64,000 nucleotides of DNA from Cenococcum geophilum 1.58 (GCA_001692895.1 KV748255.1:434001-498000), one strand, 5' to 3'. Shown: positions 12,501 through 23,602, counted from the first letter of the stretch. Notes: a model not told the origin generated them from the sequence alone. Translations and numbers: made by a program.

Positions 12501-13430
12501 CTTATTTAAGATAAAACCTACTAATACTAAGACCTCTTAAAATAGCGAGAAACTAATTTCTTTAACTATCAGAGTTTCTATATTACCTTTTAAAATTTAT
12601 AGACTATATAAAGCTTTACAGTGCTTTAGGTAATTAGGTTTATTCTTTAAAACTAGAAAGTTATATTTTTAAGTAAGAATGGCTTATTTAGTAATGTAAA
12701 ACTATATAATTCGGAGATTGGCTTAGAAGCAAATGTATATACTAGCGTTATTATAGGTTTAAATTAGGTTTAACTTCCGACTTTATATTATTTTGCCGTT
12801 TAGTGGTATTAGTCCTTTAGGATAATATAAAAGGAATAATAGCCTATCTAGACTAGCTGTTTAAAGCACGTTCTTTCTTAGTTAAGTTACTAAGAATCTT
12901 CCAAATAAACTAATCGCACGGCACTTTATCTTTAGCAGTATAAAATATGGGTTTTTTAAGCCCGGCCTCTTATATATTATCTAAGATTATATTTTTTAAT
13001 TTCCTTAAGGCGACGAGTATTAATATCCCATCCCTTTATAATATCTAAGTCCTTTATTATAATGCGTAAAGATATTAAAACGGAATAAAGAAGGAGTAGA
13101 GCGTTGCTATATAAAAGTAAAAGAATCTAATTAGTGATTAGTAAAGGTGCGAGTCTAAAGTAGGTAGGTGAGACAAACCGATTATAAGAGTTAATCTACT
13201 AGGCAAATTGCTATAGTTTTAGGGAGTAAGTTATAGCTTAAAGCAGCAATTAGCGGTTAAACTAATTAATTAACTAATTAATATCGCGTAGAGGCGCCGT
13301 ATAAGAGTTAGTTAAGGTAGTAGAGGTAAAGAGTAAAGTAAAGTAGATAAGCCTAAGGTAAATGCTCTTGCTAACGGAATATAATGCGCGCGAGTTAAAG
13401 GGCAATTTACTATAGTAGATTGCCGCTAAA
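8530..13430 (-). pseudogene. SNF2-type helicase pseudogene with C-terminal 25-residue repeats, copy 2
   Basis: This is a paralogue of the 1.1-6.25 kb gene, in the same orientation and alignable from the repeats through the N-terminal region. Motif I on minus lies at about 11,385-11,435 and reads SVGTGK followed by I-I-T-A-Y-L-T-I-I. The acidic/Gly segment preceding it in copy 1 is altered here. The protein is broken by many TAG/TAA stops. It ends in about 14 of the 25-residue repeats. Most differences from copy 1 are C/T or G/A, with some indels; for example, sequence at 2,150-2,290 in copy 1 is missing around 9,700 in copy 2. The duplication therefore predates much of the RIP. RIP itself is triggered by duplicates like these. 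Confidence 0.7.
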
Positions 13431-13449
13431 TATGCTTCCTCTAGTTATA

Positions 13450-14560
13450 GAAAATATTCTTTATAAAACTAGTATAATGGGCGGAGCTAGAAGTACATTA
13501 GAATATATAACCTAAGAATAAGGGTTGATACGCCTAGGACGTTTTGCCTATCTAGGATTAATGTTTTAGCTTAATTAAGACTGCTTTAATATACCCTTTT
13601 AAGTAGGGCTCCTAGTAAATAATTAAGACTCTAAATAGTATTAGATTTAAAGCTATAAGGACTAATATTATATACCACGTATATTCGCAACTACGAAAAC
13701 AATTATATCCTTAAAGGCTTTAAGCGTTTATTATATTGCATACTTTAAAAGTCCCACATTCCAAACTGGCATAATTATTAGTATATCTACCCATAACTCC
13801 TCCGTCTCTAGGTTAACTTTAGCGTCCTAGGCAATATTAAGAAATTTGGGGAAATCTAGAAGACTCGTCCACCCTTCCACTAAGTTAGTTTAAAGTAGAC
13901 TAGTACCTAAGTCTATATAAATTATAGACCGTGGTATATTCTCTAAATCTCAGCATATATAGATTATAAGACCCTAAACGTTATATTTATTAACATATTT
14001 AGGTAAAAGAGATTAATATACGTCCTAAGGCTCTGTATAAGGGTACCCTATAGCAGAATTTATAGCTCTATACCGAAGTCCTAATTTAGCATTGGCCTAG
14101 CTAGCTTTCTTACGCATATTTAACTGCGTGCGAGTAAGGAGATATTAGGCCACTTCCTTAATCCACCCAACTGGAGCATTACTAGACTCTAGGATTTAAT
14201 TAACGATTTTAGCTATAATCTTACTTTAAATAGCGTAATTTATTTAGTCTTGGAAGTATATGGATATTACATTACTCTTATTTACAATGTCCTTAACTGT
14301 CCCTTTAATCTCGTATAAACGAGCGCTGCTGATACTAAACCTAGATATAATCTGCTCATCCTTCCTAAGAGTTTTACCGGTAGACTTATACCATACCTCC
14401 TCTATAGTATGCACACTATTTAATTGTATTATTGCCATACTAGGTGCGTATAGTATTAGCGAGGGATATGGGATTAAAGGTTTATAAATATTTAGCGGTT
14501 GTAAATTAATTATAATAGGTACTATAGGATATAATACTGCTTTATATATTATTAGCGCTT
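13450..14560 (-). pseudogene. Unidentified protein-coding remnant, comparatively lightly mutated
   Basis: On minus, a coherent reading frame starts near MAIIQLNSVHTIEEVW at ~14,438. It continues through KGTVKDIVNKSNVISIYFQD (open 14,244-14,438), an R-T-Q-L-N-M-R-K-K-A segment and a hydrophobic L-W-V-D-I-L-I-I-M-P stretch, down to about 13,450. Stops are few and RIP-like. I recognise no family. It lies between helicase copy 2 and the plus-strand transposase, with which it diverges, so it may be a third gene of element K or captured host cargo. The true start could lie upstream, since protein-like sequence rich in Pro/Ile precedes the Met. Confidence 0.4.
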
Positions 14561-14959
14561 AGGATAATATACTACTTAGTATATTTAACTTACAATTTAA
14601 AAGGAGTAAGCCGTTACAGTTATTAGGATGGCTAGTAAATCGCCGCAGATTACGGCTATTGGATTAGTTATATAATGTACTGCCCTTTTTAGGCATAAAC
14701 CCACCTATTAAATCTTAATAACAACATAAGGAGCCGTATTTGTCGCTATTATAATAGGCTTAATAAATTGCCAGTGCCCTAAATGCAAGCGCACGATTTC
14801 TACTATAGGTAGATTGGTGCGATATAAGCTGTACTATAAAGCTATAGGTATAGACTATCTTAACTAATAGGATGATGTCTATTCTATAATTTAGGCTTAA
14901 GTAGATATATATAAAGACGACGAATTTACTATAGAATAATAGGTACACGACCTTATAGC

Positions 14960-17900
14960 AACTAACACCGCTGTTAACAATACTTTACTAACCATTACAG
15001 GAAATATTAGCTTAATATTAGTAGAGGAGCTAAGTAATATAGCACCGGTAGAATAACTAACTAGTACCAAAACATACAGTTACGCGGTAATAAGCCTCTC
15101 TACCTTAAATATTTATTATACCCAAACTTATTATAAAGTAACTGGCCGCTATATAGGAACCCTACTTAACCACCTAGAGGGGAACTCTAATTAGCAGTCT
15201 ACCACGGATCGCGACCACCCGCTAAGGCCTAGCTAGCTAGCAGATGGAATAAATAAAGGCAATAACATATTCTACCCTTTTATAAGCTCTATAGAATAGG
15301 CACAAGTTGCCTAGTAGGTACACAATAACATATTAGTAAAAGAAATAGACACATAGCTATAAGACCCCTATATTAAAAATATAAGGGACGGATATATATT
15401 ATGCCGAAATATAAAAGAAGTTAAGATAAAACTATATTCTATTTCTAAAGGTGTAAGTAATAAGAGCTGGCGAATTATAGAACTTAATATATACGGCAAA
15501 AACCTAAAGATATACCACCGTGATATACTTAGCGTGGTGGCCTTCCTAATCGGTTATTTCCCATTTAAAGATAATATGGTTTATTCTCCTATTTATTAGT
15601 TTAACGTAAAAGGTAATAGAGTGTATAACGAGGTATATACGGCTAACCGTTAATAGGAGATCTAAGATTAATTACCTAATAGTGCGACGGCTATTATAGT
15701 AATACCTAGTAGCGACTAAACTAAGCTAACTACACTATTTAGAGATAAAAAGGCGTATCCGGTTTATATTACGATACTTAATATCCTATTAAAGACTTAA
15801 CATGCGGCTAGTAGGCTAGTAATACTTCTTCTAGGTTATATACCTACGGACTTACTAAGTAATTAGATGAATAAGCTAGATATATACTATTAAGTAATAA
15901 GCATTATATTTAAACGTAAGTATTTACCTTAGTAGTGTATAGGTACTTAAGTTAATATAAAAACTAGCCCTTAAACACGCTGCTAGGCGCGGCATACTAA
16001 TGTGATGCGCGGATGGGTTTATCCGGCAATGCTACCCTATACTTACTGGGTTTATGGCAGATTATAAGGAGCAGGTTATATTAATAGGAGTAAAATTAGG
16101 GTAATACTGCATAATGTATTATATACCGCCTTATAAATAAGGTAACCTACTAAGTACTATATCCGGTAAATAGCCGCGACGGATATATAAATTAACTATT
16201 AAGCAACTTAAACGACAGTAAAACTTATAGCTAGATCGCAGTAACCCTAAGTATATTAGGCCAATTTAAAATTTTACTTAATCCCATTATATAGCGGATA
16301 TACACGCTATAATGGCCCCTAATTTACTACACTAGCTATATAAAGGTGTTACGGAGCATTTAATAAGCTAGCTTCGGGCACTACTACTTAATATTAAGAA
16401 AAGGAAAGGGAAGGTTCTAATAACTAATTAGAGTGGTATAAAAACCCTATTATCTACTAAGGATAGGGTAGAATGTCTTCTAACTGTATAATTTGCTAAG
16501 GTTAAACCCTTTTAGGGTATAATTAGATGGGATAACTTCGCAGAGTTAAGCTAATAGACTGGAAAGATATACAAGTCCCTTCTTCGTTAGATTATACTAG
16601 TTATGGCACCATTGCTATATAGGCATAAGGGGGCAATGCTGTTTATTTATACTATAATTAACTTTATATTATTAGCCGAATATAAATTATATAATAAAGA
16701 TACAATTAAATATCTTAAAGCTATATTATATTAAATGGATAAGACTAAGGAGGCGTTCTTACTGTACTAACCTAATAACAAAAACCTACCCAATTTTAAT
16801 ATACCTAAACTTTATGCAATTTCCCACTATCCGGAGATAATTTGTATATTTAGCGCCCTAATAGGAACTATAATAGAGTATAGCAAAAGGGTATATATTC
16901 CTTAGAAGAATTTCTATTAAAGATTAAATAAGCGTAAAGGGTATAAAGAGCAAATAATTTATCTTAATACGGAATTAATAAACACTATAGTAATATAAGA
17001 GATGGAGCTATAGGAAAACATAAGGCTAATACCAGCAGCTAATACTATAGAAGATTTATACATTGTATTATTATTAGGCATAGTTAACCTAATAGACGAG
17101 CCGTATAGATGGGATTACTGCCAGTTAACTAACTAAATGTTTTCAATATGCGGAATAAACCCAAATTTATAGCGCAGAGCCTACGAAATTTAGACTAAGC
17201 TAGGTATTAATAAATTTATTATAAAACTAGCTTTGTTTGTACGGGAATGTTATAAGCGAGTTAATAGTATATAAGCAACGGATTTAGACGTTAAGCGCCT
17301 TAAAAGGGATGCAGCCTAGGCATAAGATTTACCTATTAGTATTTATTACTCTATAATATGCTATATTTAACGCGGTAAAGACTTTTATAATCTTAATCGA
17401 CTATATAAAGCACGGGTACGCTACAATCCAGTCTAGATACGGACTACTGCCCTATAAAGGGACTAAGTTCTTATATAAGAATATAAGAACGTAATAGATG
17501 GAATAAAGGGAACGCGGGCTGCCTGTTTAGAATTACTGGTATTAGTATAAAACTTAAATCGTATAGGTAAGAATAGTAGATACTAAGTGTACTATAGAGC
17601 ACTTCTTAAGCTATTCCGTCTATATAATAAAGGTAAGGTAGATCCTTTTAATAGGATAATTAAAGTAGAACGATTTCTTATAAATATAGCGTAAAATAGA
17701 CAAAACCTAAACGGCCACCAAATATACAATATTTCCTATATTAAGAGACCCATATAACTAATACTAACTTCGCTAAATAAAAGAAGAACGTTCTAGATAA
17801 ACTTATATACAGATTAGGACATATATAATCGATTCTATAATAATAATTTTCTTTAGATTAACAGTATACGCGTAGATAAGTTTATAAAGAAATAAAAATC

Positions 17901-18120
17901 TAAAACTAAGCTTTTAATTAAATTATGGGAGGCCTTAGAATAAAAACAAAAACGGCTAACGTAATAGGGAATCCGGCATATTTAATCCCTAGGAATTTAA
18001 GTAAACTAGCTGCAAGATAAGGTAAGACAGAAAGAAGTTAAAAAAGCCATTAGTTAGCTTAAAGGTAAAGGCGGCATATCTAATATGTGGGTAAATTAAG
18101 TAGTAGAGGGGCTTATTAGA
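14960..18120 (+). pseudogene. Plavaka-like transposase pseudogene
   Basis: On plus, about 15,220-15,760 contains the ordered landmarks of Plavaka-type transposases: an N-x-F-Y-P-F segment followed by an A-Q-V-A motif, a long acidic/Lys region, then NEVYTANR, a W-x-E-I-Q-D-like segment, LPNSAT, a P-S-S-D-x-T-K-L-T motif, and KAYPVYITI with the following N-I. The D in the SDxTKL segment is a likely catalytic acidic residue. About 16,010-16,070 reads as the A-D-G-W-V-x-P-A-x-L-x-Y block. About 16,800-16,970 carries an I-P-K-hydrophobic-H-Y-P-E block and a later N-K-R-K-G-Y-x-E-Q. Many stops are TAG at Gln/Trp positions. Such enzymes cut and paste DNA between short inverted repeats. It is taken as the enzyme of element K. 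The exact start and end were not resolved. Confidence 0.65.
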
Positions 18121-18149
18121 GTAAGAGGCTAGCTAGCTATACGTATTTT

Positions 18150-18600
18150 TGCGGATTTTATATTAGCAGAGTAGTATAATAACCCCCCCTCTTTTGCCTT
18201 TTTCTTCCGATTTACCGCACGTTTTTCTTTAATAGGCTTTATTTTTATAATAATCTCTACCTTTATAGTCTGAGCTTCTTTTAACTGTTCGCAATTAAGT
18301 ATATTAACTCTATTAATACTTAGGGCTAAATTAATAGCTAATCTTTATAACCGCCGCTTCTCAACATATAGAATAGCCTTATGTTGCTCCTCTACAAAGG
18401 CTTTCCTTAAGTTTTAAACATAAAACGACTTTATTAGCTTATTACCTAAGCTAATACGCTTTAAGGAAGATTCTAGGTAGAAAAAGGCGGAAATAGCGCA
18501 ATTAAACTAACTCTGCGTCTTAGGTGTATCTATAGGCTAACTAGGTATAAAGGGGAGCTCCAGAGTACGTCTTAATAAGGGAGGAGAATAAAAATAACCG
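18150..18600 (-). pseudogene. Possible C-terminal fragment of a pogo/DDE-type transposase
   Basis: On minus, a nearly open frame gives a Pro/Thr-rich linker (L-E-L-P-F-I-P-S-Q-P), then SLKRISLGNKLIKSF and a Lys/Arg-rich helical region ending K-K-K-A-K-E-G-G. This order resembles the region after the catalytic domain in fungal pogo-like transposases. No catalytic domain was recognised upstream of it, so a solitary fragment or an unrelated coiled-coil protein is equally possible. Confidence 0.3.
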
Positions 18601-19090
18601 TTAAGCACTTACTGCTTAGGTAGTGTTAACCTACCAAACCACTAAAAAAGGTTAGCTATATCTATATAAATTAGTTAAATTCTTATATTTTTACAGGCGG
18701 TTATAACGCTCTTACCCATAAAGATTAGCTCTAGTACTTGCTTATTAGTAGGAATTCTTAATATTACGCAGCTAACGGCAAGATATGCGGCAATCTGCTA
18801 CAATTTGCCCTAAGTAGGCTAGTAACAGGTCCAAGCTTCCTAGCAGAACCTTAAAATCTCCCCCTTTACTCCTCTATTTCATTAACTGCATCTATACTAG
18901 CAAATATATAATTTAAAAGTATTATACTTTATCTTTATATCTTTATTAACTTCTTTAACTTCTTCTATATTAGTTATGCCAAAGGTTTACCAACCTCTAC
19001 TATCCTAAAAAAATATAACTACAGCTTCTAAAAAAAATAAGGTATAGACTACCCTCTATATAACTGCTCAAAATACTAATATATACCTAC
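18601..19090. other. No recognisable gene; contains a GGCAA-type dyad cluster
   Basis: AT-rich, RIP-like sequence without a frame I can support. At 18,775-18,812 there is a cluster of GGCAA / TTGCC words (GCGGCAATCTGC, CAATTTGCC) that recurs elsewhere in the window. Confidence 0.4.
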
Positions 19091-21410
19091 CACCAAGGTA
19101 AAGGTAAAAGAAATAGCACTACTAGTATAAGAAGAATCTAGAAACGTATACGCGAACGGCAGTTAGGCTAAAGTATTATAAATAGTATATACACGGTAGC
19201 ATGCAGCTAACTTTAGTAGACGGCTATATATAGCGATAGAGTATCTAGGGATAGTATTCTAAAACGTTAGTTAGATATAAATAGCGATTCTAAAGAAGAT
19301 AGAGGCTTAATGCCCTAGGGAAGAGCGTATTATTAATAACTCCAGCAGAGTTTAGATAAAGAATCTCTAGATCTATATATATAGAATTTAACTATGGTAT
19401 CTATTACATAGACTCTATTCCTTTATACCCGCTTACGCTTTAATAGCGGTTATAAGTCCTAAATCGCCCCAATAAGCGGCTCTAATGCTACCGTCCCTCT
19501 ACTAAAGAGTTTATCTCTAGTGCCGAAGATAACTCTATAGCCGAGTCGTTTTATATAGCGCCTATACACAGTAATAAACCATAGAAGTCTTAATACGGTA
19601 TATATACAGTTAGAAAATGGTAAGAAATAAAACATAGCAGTAAACCTAAATTAAAACTTATGGATAAACTAATATTAAAAGCTGCTGTGCGCTTCTTTTT
19701 AATATTTATAATATTAGGTAAGGCTTCTAAAGGTCTTTCTCTTACGCTATAGCCGGAAGGGAATATAAAGACTTTAAAAAAGACGATGGACTTAGCATAG
19801 GATAAAGCAGTGGAGTATAATAGGGTTTCCAAAGGCGACAGTTCTAGCGAGGCTATACAAAAACCGTCGCCATTAATGTGTCGCATAGTAAGCTACCTCT
19901 TATTACTTTTATATATACTAACATAAAATAGATATATAATAGCATTAGCTAGTTCTAGTCTTACCTATTAAGACGCATACAAGATTACGTAAAGGCTAAG
20001 TACTTATTTAGAAAGCTCTCTAAGTAGGAAACAATTGCTAAAGTAGAAGAGCTACTCTATATAGATGACTTTTAATGCTTTAAGACAGTATATATAGTTA
20101 TACTACCTTAGCACTCTCCTAACTATTTATAGGGCGAGTAATCCCGCTTTATAGCACCGGTTATTATAGTCAGTCTCTCCAAGTCATTCTTTAAAGGAAG
20201 GTGGCAATTTAGGTTCAATATAGATATATAGCACTTTCTACGCCTAATTAGCCCCGGGGCTGTTATACTAATTTATATAATAATCCGCCACATTATTAAT
20301 AAATGGAAAAGTGGTAGTTTTACCTAATAAAAGCTTAAAGCAGGTGCTAATATTAATAGTAATTTATTCTTTCTTTACCCTCATTCTAACTACCTAGGCT
20401 ACGCTATAACTAACTCTAATATTAGCCATATAGGAACGGATAAAGGCTATATAGGCGGATTAGTTAACAGAGCACCAAAACTGGATTTTAGGGCTTCTGC
20501 GACAGGGCGTCTTAAAAAGACATTAAGTAACTATATATAGTAACGACCCTACTGTATAAGTAATTCCAAATCCATTTAAATATAGTCTTAATAATCTTTC
20601 TAACCTAGATTCTAACTATAACGCAGGATTTAATAAGCAGCGCTTTAATATACTTCTACTGGTATATAACTACTTATAATAACAGTTCTGGACTAATACT
20701 TATATCTAGGTACTTAACGCGTCCCTTTCCTTAAACCTAGACACCTCCTGTCCTTCCGGCACTGTTACTTAGCCTAATATACCCCATAATATGTCGCCTA
20801 ATTAGACCAACTATAGTACTAATTACTAAGGCGGTAGGCCTAACAATATTAGCGACCCTAACAGCGGCATAGATAGCGGGACTAATATAAATAAGTGTTG
20901 TAACGGATATAGTGGAGTTAATATAGATAAAGATGGCGATACGGATAATAGAACGGATATAGCTCTAGGTAGAAATATAGATGATTGGAATAGTGTAAGA
21001 AAGGGGGGCAACGAATATAATGGAGTAGACATAGGCAATAATGCCGGCGTAAATAGTGGAGAAGATATAGATAAGGATAATAGCGCCGGCAATAATTTCG
21101 GAAATAGTACCTATAAGCTTATCTTTAAAGGTATAAAATCGCGGAATCGGAAACGTACTATTAATATACCATATCGCTAGAATTACGAACAGTTAATAGC
21201 TGTAGTTAAGCTATTTAAAAAGACGCTTAGGGCTAAACCTAATATAAGTCTTTAGTATACTATTAGAAAAGGGGTTGAGTCTGTACTATTTAATAATAAG
21301 GATTTAGATATCTTTAGAACAAGGGTAAAAAAGGGGCTAGGTAAGGTAAATACTTTATAGTCTATAATAGGTTTAGAGAAATAGCTATTTTATATAGTAG
21401 TTATAATATA
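19090..21410 (+). pseudogene. Unidentified decayed coding region at the right end of K
   Basis: The plus strand holds long protein-like runs with few stops. About 19,280-19,900 includes SSAEDNSIAESFYIAPI and a Lys-rich segment. About 20,470-20,830 is followed by an open run at 20,829-21,180 rich in Asn, Asp and Gly, then a basic K-G-I-K-S-R-N-R-K-R patch and an alpha-helical tail to ~21,410. The low-complexity acidic/Asn region beside a basic patch suggests a nucleic-acid-associated protein, but I recognise no family. Stops are TAG/TAA in RIP contexts. Whether this is one gene or two was not resolved. Confidence 0.4.
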
Positions 21411-21489
21411 AATATATTTTTAAAGGCATATTATAGCAATTTATGGCAATCTATAGCAATCTGTGGCAATCTGTAGCAGTATATTATAA

Positions 21490-21672
21490 TTTATACAGTT
21501 CATACAGTTTGTATAGTTCGTACAATTTATACAGTTCGTATAATTTGTATAGTTTATATAATTTATACAGTTCGTACAGTTCGTACAGTTCGTACAGTTC
21601 GTATAGTTCGTACAGTTCGTATAGTTCGTACAGTTTGTACGGTTCGTACAGTTCGTATAGTTTATACAGTTT
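21490..21672 (+). repeat. 9-bp minisatellite (unit TTCGTACAG), ~20 copies
   Basis: Tandem units of TTCGTACAG with RIP-like variants (TTTATACAG, TTCGTATAG, TTTGTATAG). The central copies (about 21,567-21,640) are the most regular. The array is in frame as a Tyr-Ser-Ser repeat on plus, but with no credible gene around it I treat it as noncoding subterminal sequence of K. Confidence 0.85.
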
Positions 21673-21739
21673 ACGCGCTATTTATTTATAGGGTAGCAAA
21701 AAGCTAGCATTAGTTTGGTAGTTAAGCGTTTTGCTATAA

Positions 21740-21860
21740 TTTGCTATTAGATATTATAAACTTATTACAAAACGCGTGGTTTACTATCAGATGCTGTAAA
21801 CTTATTACAAAACGCACGGTTTGCTATTAGGGTGCTATAAACTTATTACAAAACGCACGG
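21740..21860 (+). repeat. Three tandem 40-bp units
   Basis: Three copies of a unit beginning TTTGCTATTAGATGCT and ending ACAAAACGCACGG, differing mainly by C/T and G/A. They lie between the 9-bp array and the right terminal repeat of K. Confidence 0.8.
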
Positions 21861-22084
21861 TTTGCATAATTCGCTAACAACTATATCTACCTACCGCAAC
21901 CGTATAGTTTGCGGCAATTTGCCGTAAACCGTAACAACCAGCCTAAAAAAAAATTTCCTAATAAAGGGGTATATAGGTAGGAGTAATAGAGAAATAGAGT
22001 GTATCCTAAAGGGGGGGGAAGGTCTTCGACGTGATTATATCATCAGGTACACGGTCCTTACTTTATATTTATATAGAGGCTTGG

Positions 22085-22192
22085 CAAAATTTTTAATATT
22101 TAATATAATATTAATATTAAATGCATGTTTAATATCAATATCAATACGACCCTATATTAATATTGAATATTAATTAAAGCACTGGAGTCGCC
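22085..22192 (-). repeat. Right AT-rich terminal inverted repeat of K and TSD (22,185-22,192)
   Basis: Read on minus it starts CAGTGCTTTAATTAATATTC, the counterpart of the left end at 751. It is followed outward on plus by GAGTCGCC, identical to 743-750. Confidence 0.8.
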
Positions 22193-22560
22193 TCTAGCGC
22201 TTAATCTTCCGATTGGCCTAGGTGGGGCTAAAGGGGTTCTAGCTGCTTTTTAGTAGTATTATAACCGTTATAGAGGGTATCTGTATTTTCCTTAGCGTTA
22301 CTAGTAACCATAGGTATGCGAGAGTCTTCGAGCTCCTAGAGCATCTAGGTATTAGGGCTTATTTAGCCGTCTTACCTAGAGGGTTATATTGTTATAATCT
22401 CCCGCTATTAAAGGGACCTTCCTGCCTTTACGCGACGGCTTTCTATAAGGTATTTGTAGAGTTTCCGTTTAGGTCGTCGCGAGATTTTAAGGGAGGATAG
22501 TGGTTGTAAATAAAAGATATAAATAAACAATCTGGTCCTTAAAGCCGACTACCCTTTTAA
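22193..22560 (-). pseudogene. RIP-decayed gag-like coding fragment (second part)
   Basis: This is the upstream half of the frame interrupted by K. Removing K and one TSD copy joins it to 1-742. It is Pro- and Arg-containing on minus with RIP-type stops. No start codon or domain was defined. Confidence 0.35.
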
Positions 22561-23012
22561 AAAAGAGTAGAAAGGATTTAAATATAAGGGGATTTTATAG
22601 ATAGGGGGCTATAAGGACACGATTAGAATAGGATAGATTGGTAAGAGAGACAAATCCTTAAGAAGGTAAGGCCTCTAGAATTGTAGAGACTATATACTAT
22701 AGGCACGTGCCTCTAGTACGTAACCGGCGACTATCTAAGGGGCGTCCGGGGGTTGTCCTGAGGGTAACCTAAGGTGTCCGCAATAATATCCCTTACACTT
22801 ATATTTACCAAGTTTACTATAATAATTCCGCCTTAAAAACTATAAAGGTCTCCTTATTTCTAGCTAACTATAGCTAGTATCTATAAATAGGTTTTAAACC
22901 CTTTAGAAATATTTTTCGCCCTACTTATTACGCCTTATAAGTTATAAAAATTAATATATTTATAAAGAAAATAGAAAAACTATAATAGTTCTTTACTAAT
23001 AAAATAATATAG
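22561..23012. other. No gene recognised
   Basis: RIP-like AT-rich sequence. A slightly GC-richer patch at 22,690-22,790 contains GGCACGTGCC (22,701-22,710), a perfect 10-bp palindrome. No frame or repeat partner was seen. Confidence 0.4.
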
Positions 23013-23602
23013 TATAAGGTGATAAGCTCCGCACTACTTAGCTACACAAACCCATAAAAGGTAAACGAGTGACTGGCTTAATACTAAACACGGCTGTACG
23101 GAACAATATATATAGGCGAGGTGACTTCGTTACCTGATAATGTATCCCTTCTAATAGCGACTGTCTACAGGCGCAATTCCCTATCCCGTAGTAAGGCTTA
23201 GGAGCGCGGCTTAGTGCTAAGCTTTAGTTGCAATGCTGGCTCGCAGATATGTATATCGCGTATAATATATACTAGACCTCTAGCAGCTATAGCGCGTTGC
23301 CCTTATAATGCAGCTGGACTTATAGGCGGTCGGGCCTAGCCAATTACAATACCGCCGCCGACCCTAAGTTTATAAGGCTTTGCGCTTTAGTTGTAGACTA
23401 GTAAAGGCTGTCCCTAAGTTAGCCTGGGGTATAAACGAGGTTTAAACCTACGAGGCCTTGGGTATTAAGCCAGTCACTATATAAGGTAATAAGCTCCGCA
23501 CTACTTAGCTATACAAACCTATAAAAGGTAAACGAGTAACTGGCTTAATGCTAGGCACGGCTATACAGAACAATATATATAGGCAAGGTGACTTCGTCAC
23601 CT
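23013..23602 (+). mobile_element. Small element with 123-bp terminal direct repeats
   Basis: 23,013-23,135 and 23,480-23,602 are direct copies of one 123-bp sequence (TATAAGGTGATAAGCTCC to GACTTCGTCACCT). They flank a 344-bp spacer of higher GC without coding potential. Each copy begins AGGTGA.AAG and ends with a hairpin, AGGTGAC-TTC-GTCACCT. The last ~20 bases of the spacer (TATTAAGCCAGTCACTA) are the inverse of a segment inside each repeat. The layout resembles a miniature terminal-repeat retroelement (TRIM), but TG..CA ends, primer-binding site and polypurine tract are not evident. Confidence 0.5.

Larger units (their letters stand above)
751..22184. mobile_element. Element K: 21.4-kb DNA transposon with 8-bp TSD, Plavaka-like transposase and two SNF2 helicase genes
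   Basis: The boundaries rest on two independent signs. The left end (751 onward) and the reverse complement of the right end (22,184 backward) both begin CAGTGCTTTAAT and stay alike for about 30 bases. Immediately outside both ends is the same octamer GAGTCGCC (743-750; 22,185-22,192). An 8-bp duplication is known for hAT and for Zisupton/KDZ-type transposons. The contents fit an autonomous large DNA element: a Plavaka-like transposase on plus (~14.96-18.12 kb), two helicase pseudogenes on minus, and several unidentified decayed coding blocks. The joined flanks restore a gag-like frame, so K landed in an older retroelement. Nearly all of K is RIP-mutated. I infer that the transposase belongs to the bounding TIRs. 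An older insertion inside a different element cannot be excluded. Confidence 0.75.

Noticed and set aside
19590-19886. 98-codon minus-strand open stretch
   Set aside because: The plus strand in the same bases gives the more protein-like frame; the minus one has no start context or domain.
20826-21092. 88-codon Leu/Ser/Pro-rich minus-strand frame
   Set aside because: Antisense shadow of the Asn/Asp/Gly-rich plus-strand frame, whose AT-rich codons complement to Leu/Ser/Pro.
21443-21691. Tyr-Ser-Leu repeat protein on plus
   Set aside because: Entirely generated by the 9-bp minisatellite; no signal or domain supports translation.
751-22184. Interpretation of K as a Starship or a Polinton/Maverick
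   Set aside because: No tyrosine recombinase (DUF3435) at an end, no DNA polymerase B, packaging ATPase or retroviral-type integrase recognised; the 8-bp TSD and Plavaka-like transposase fit better.
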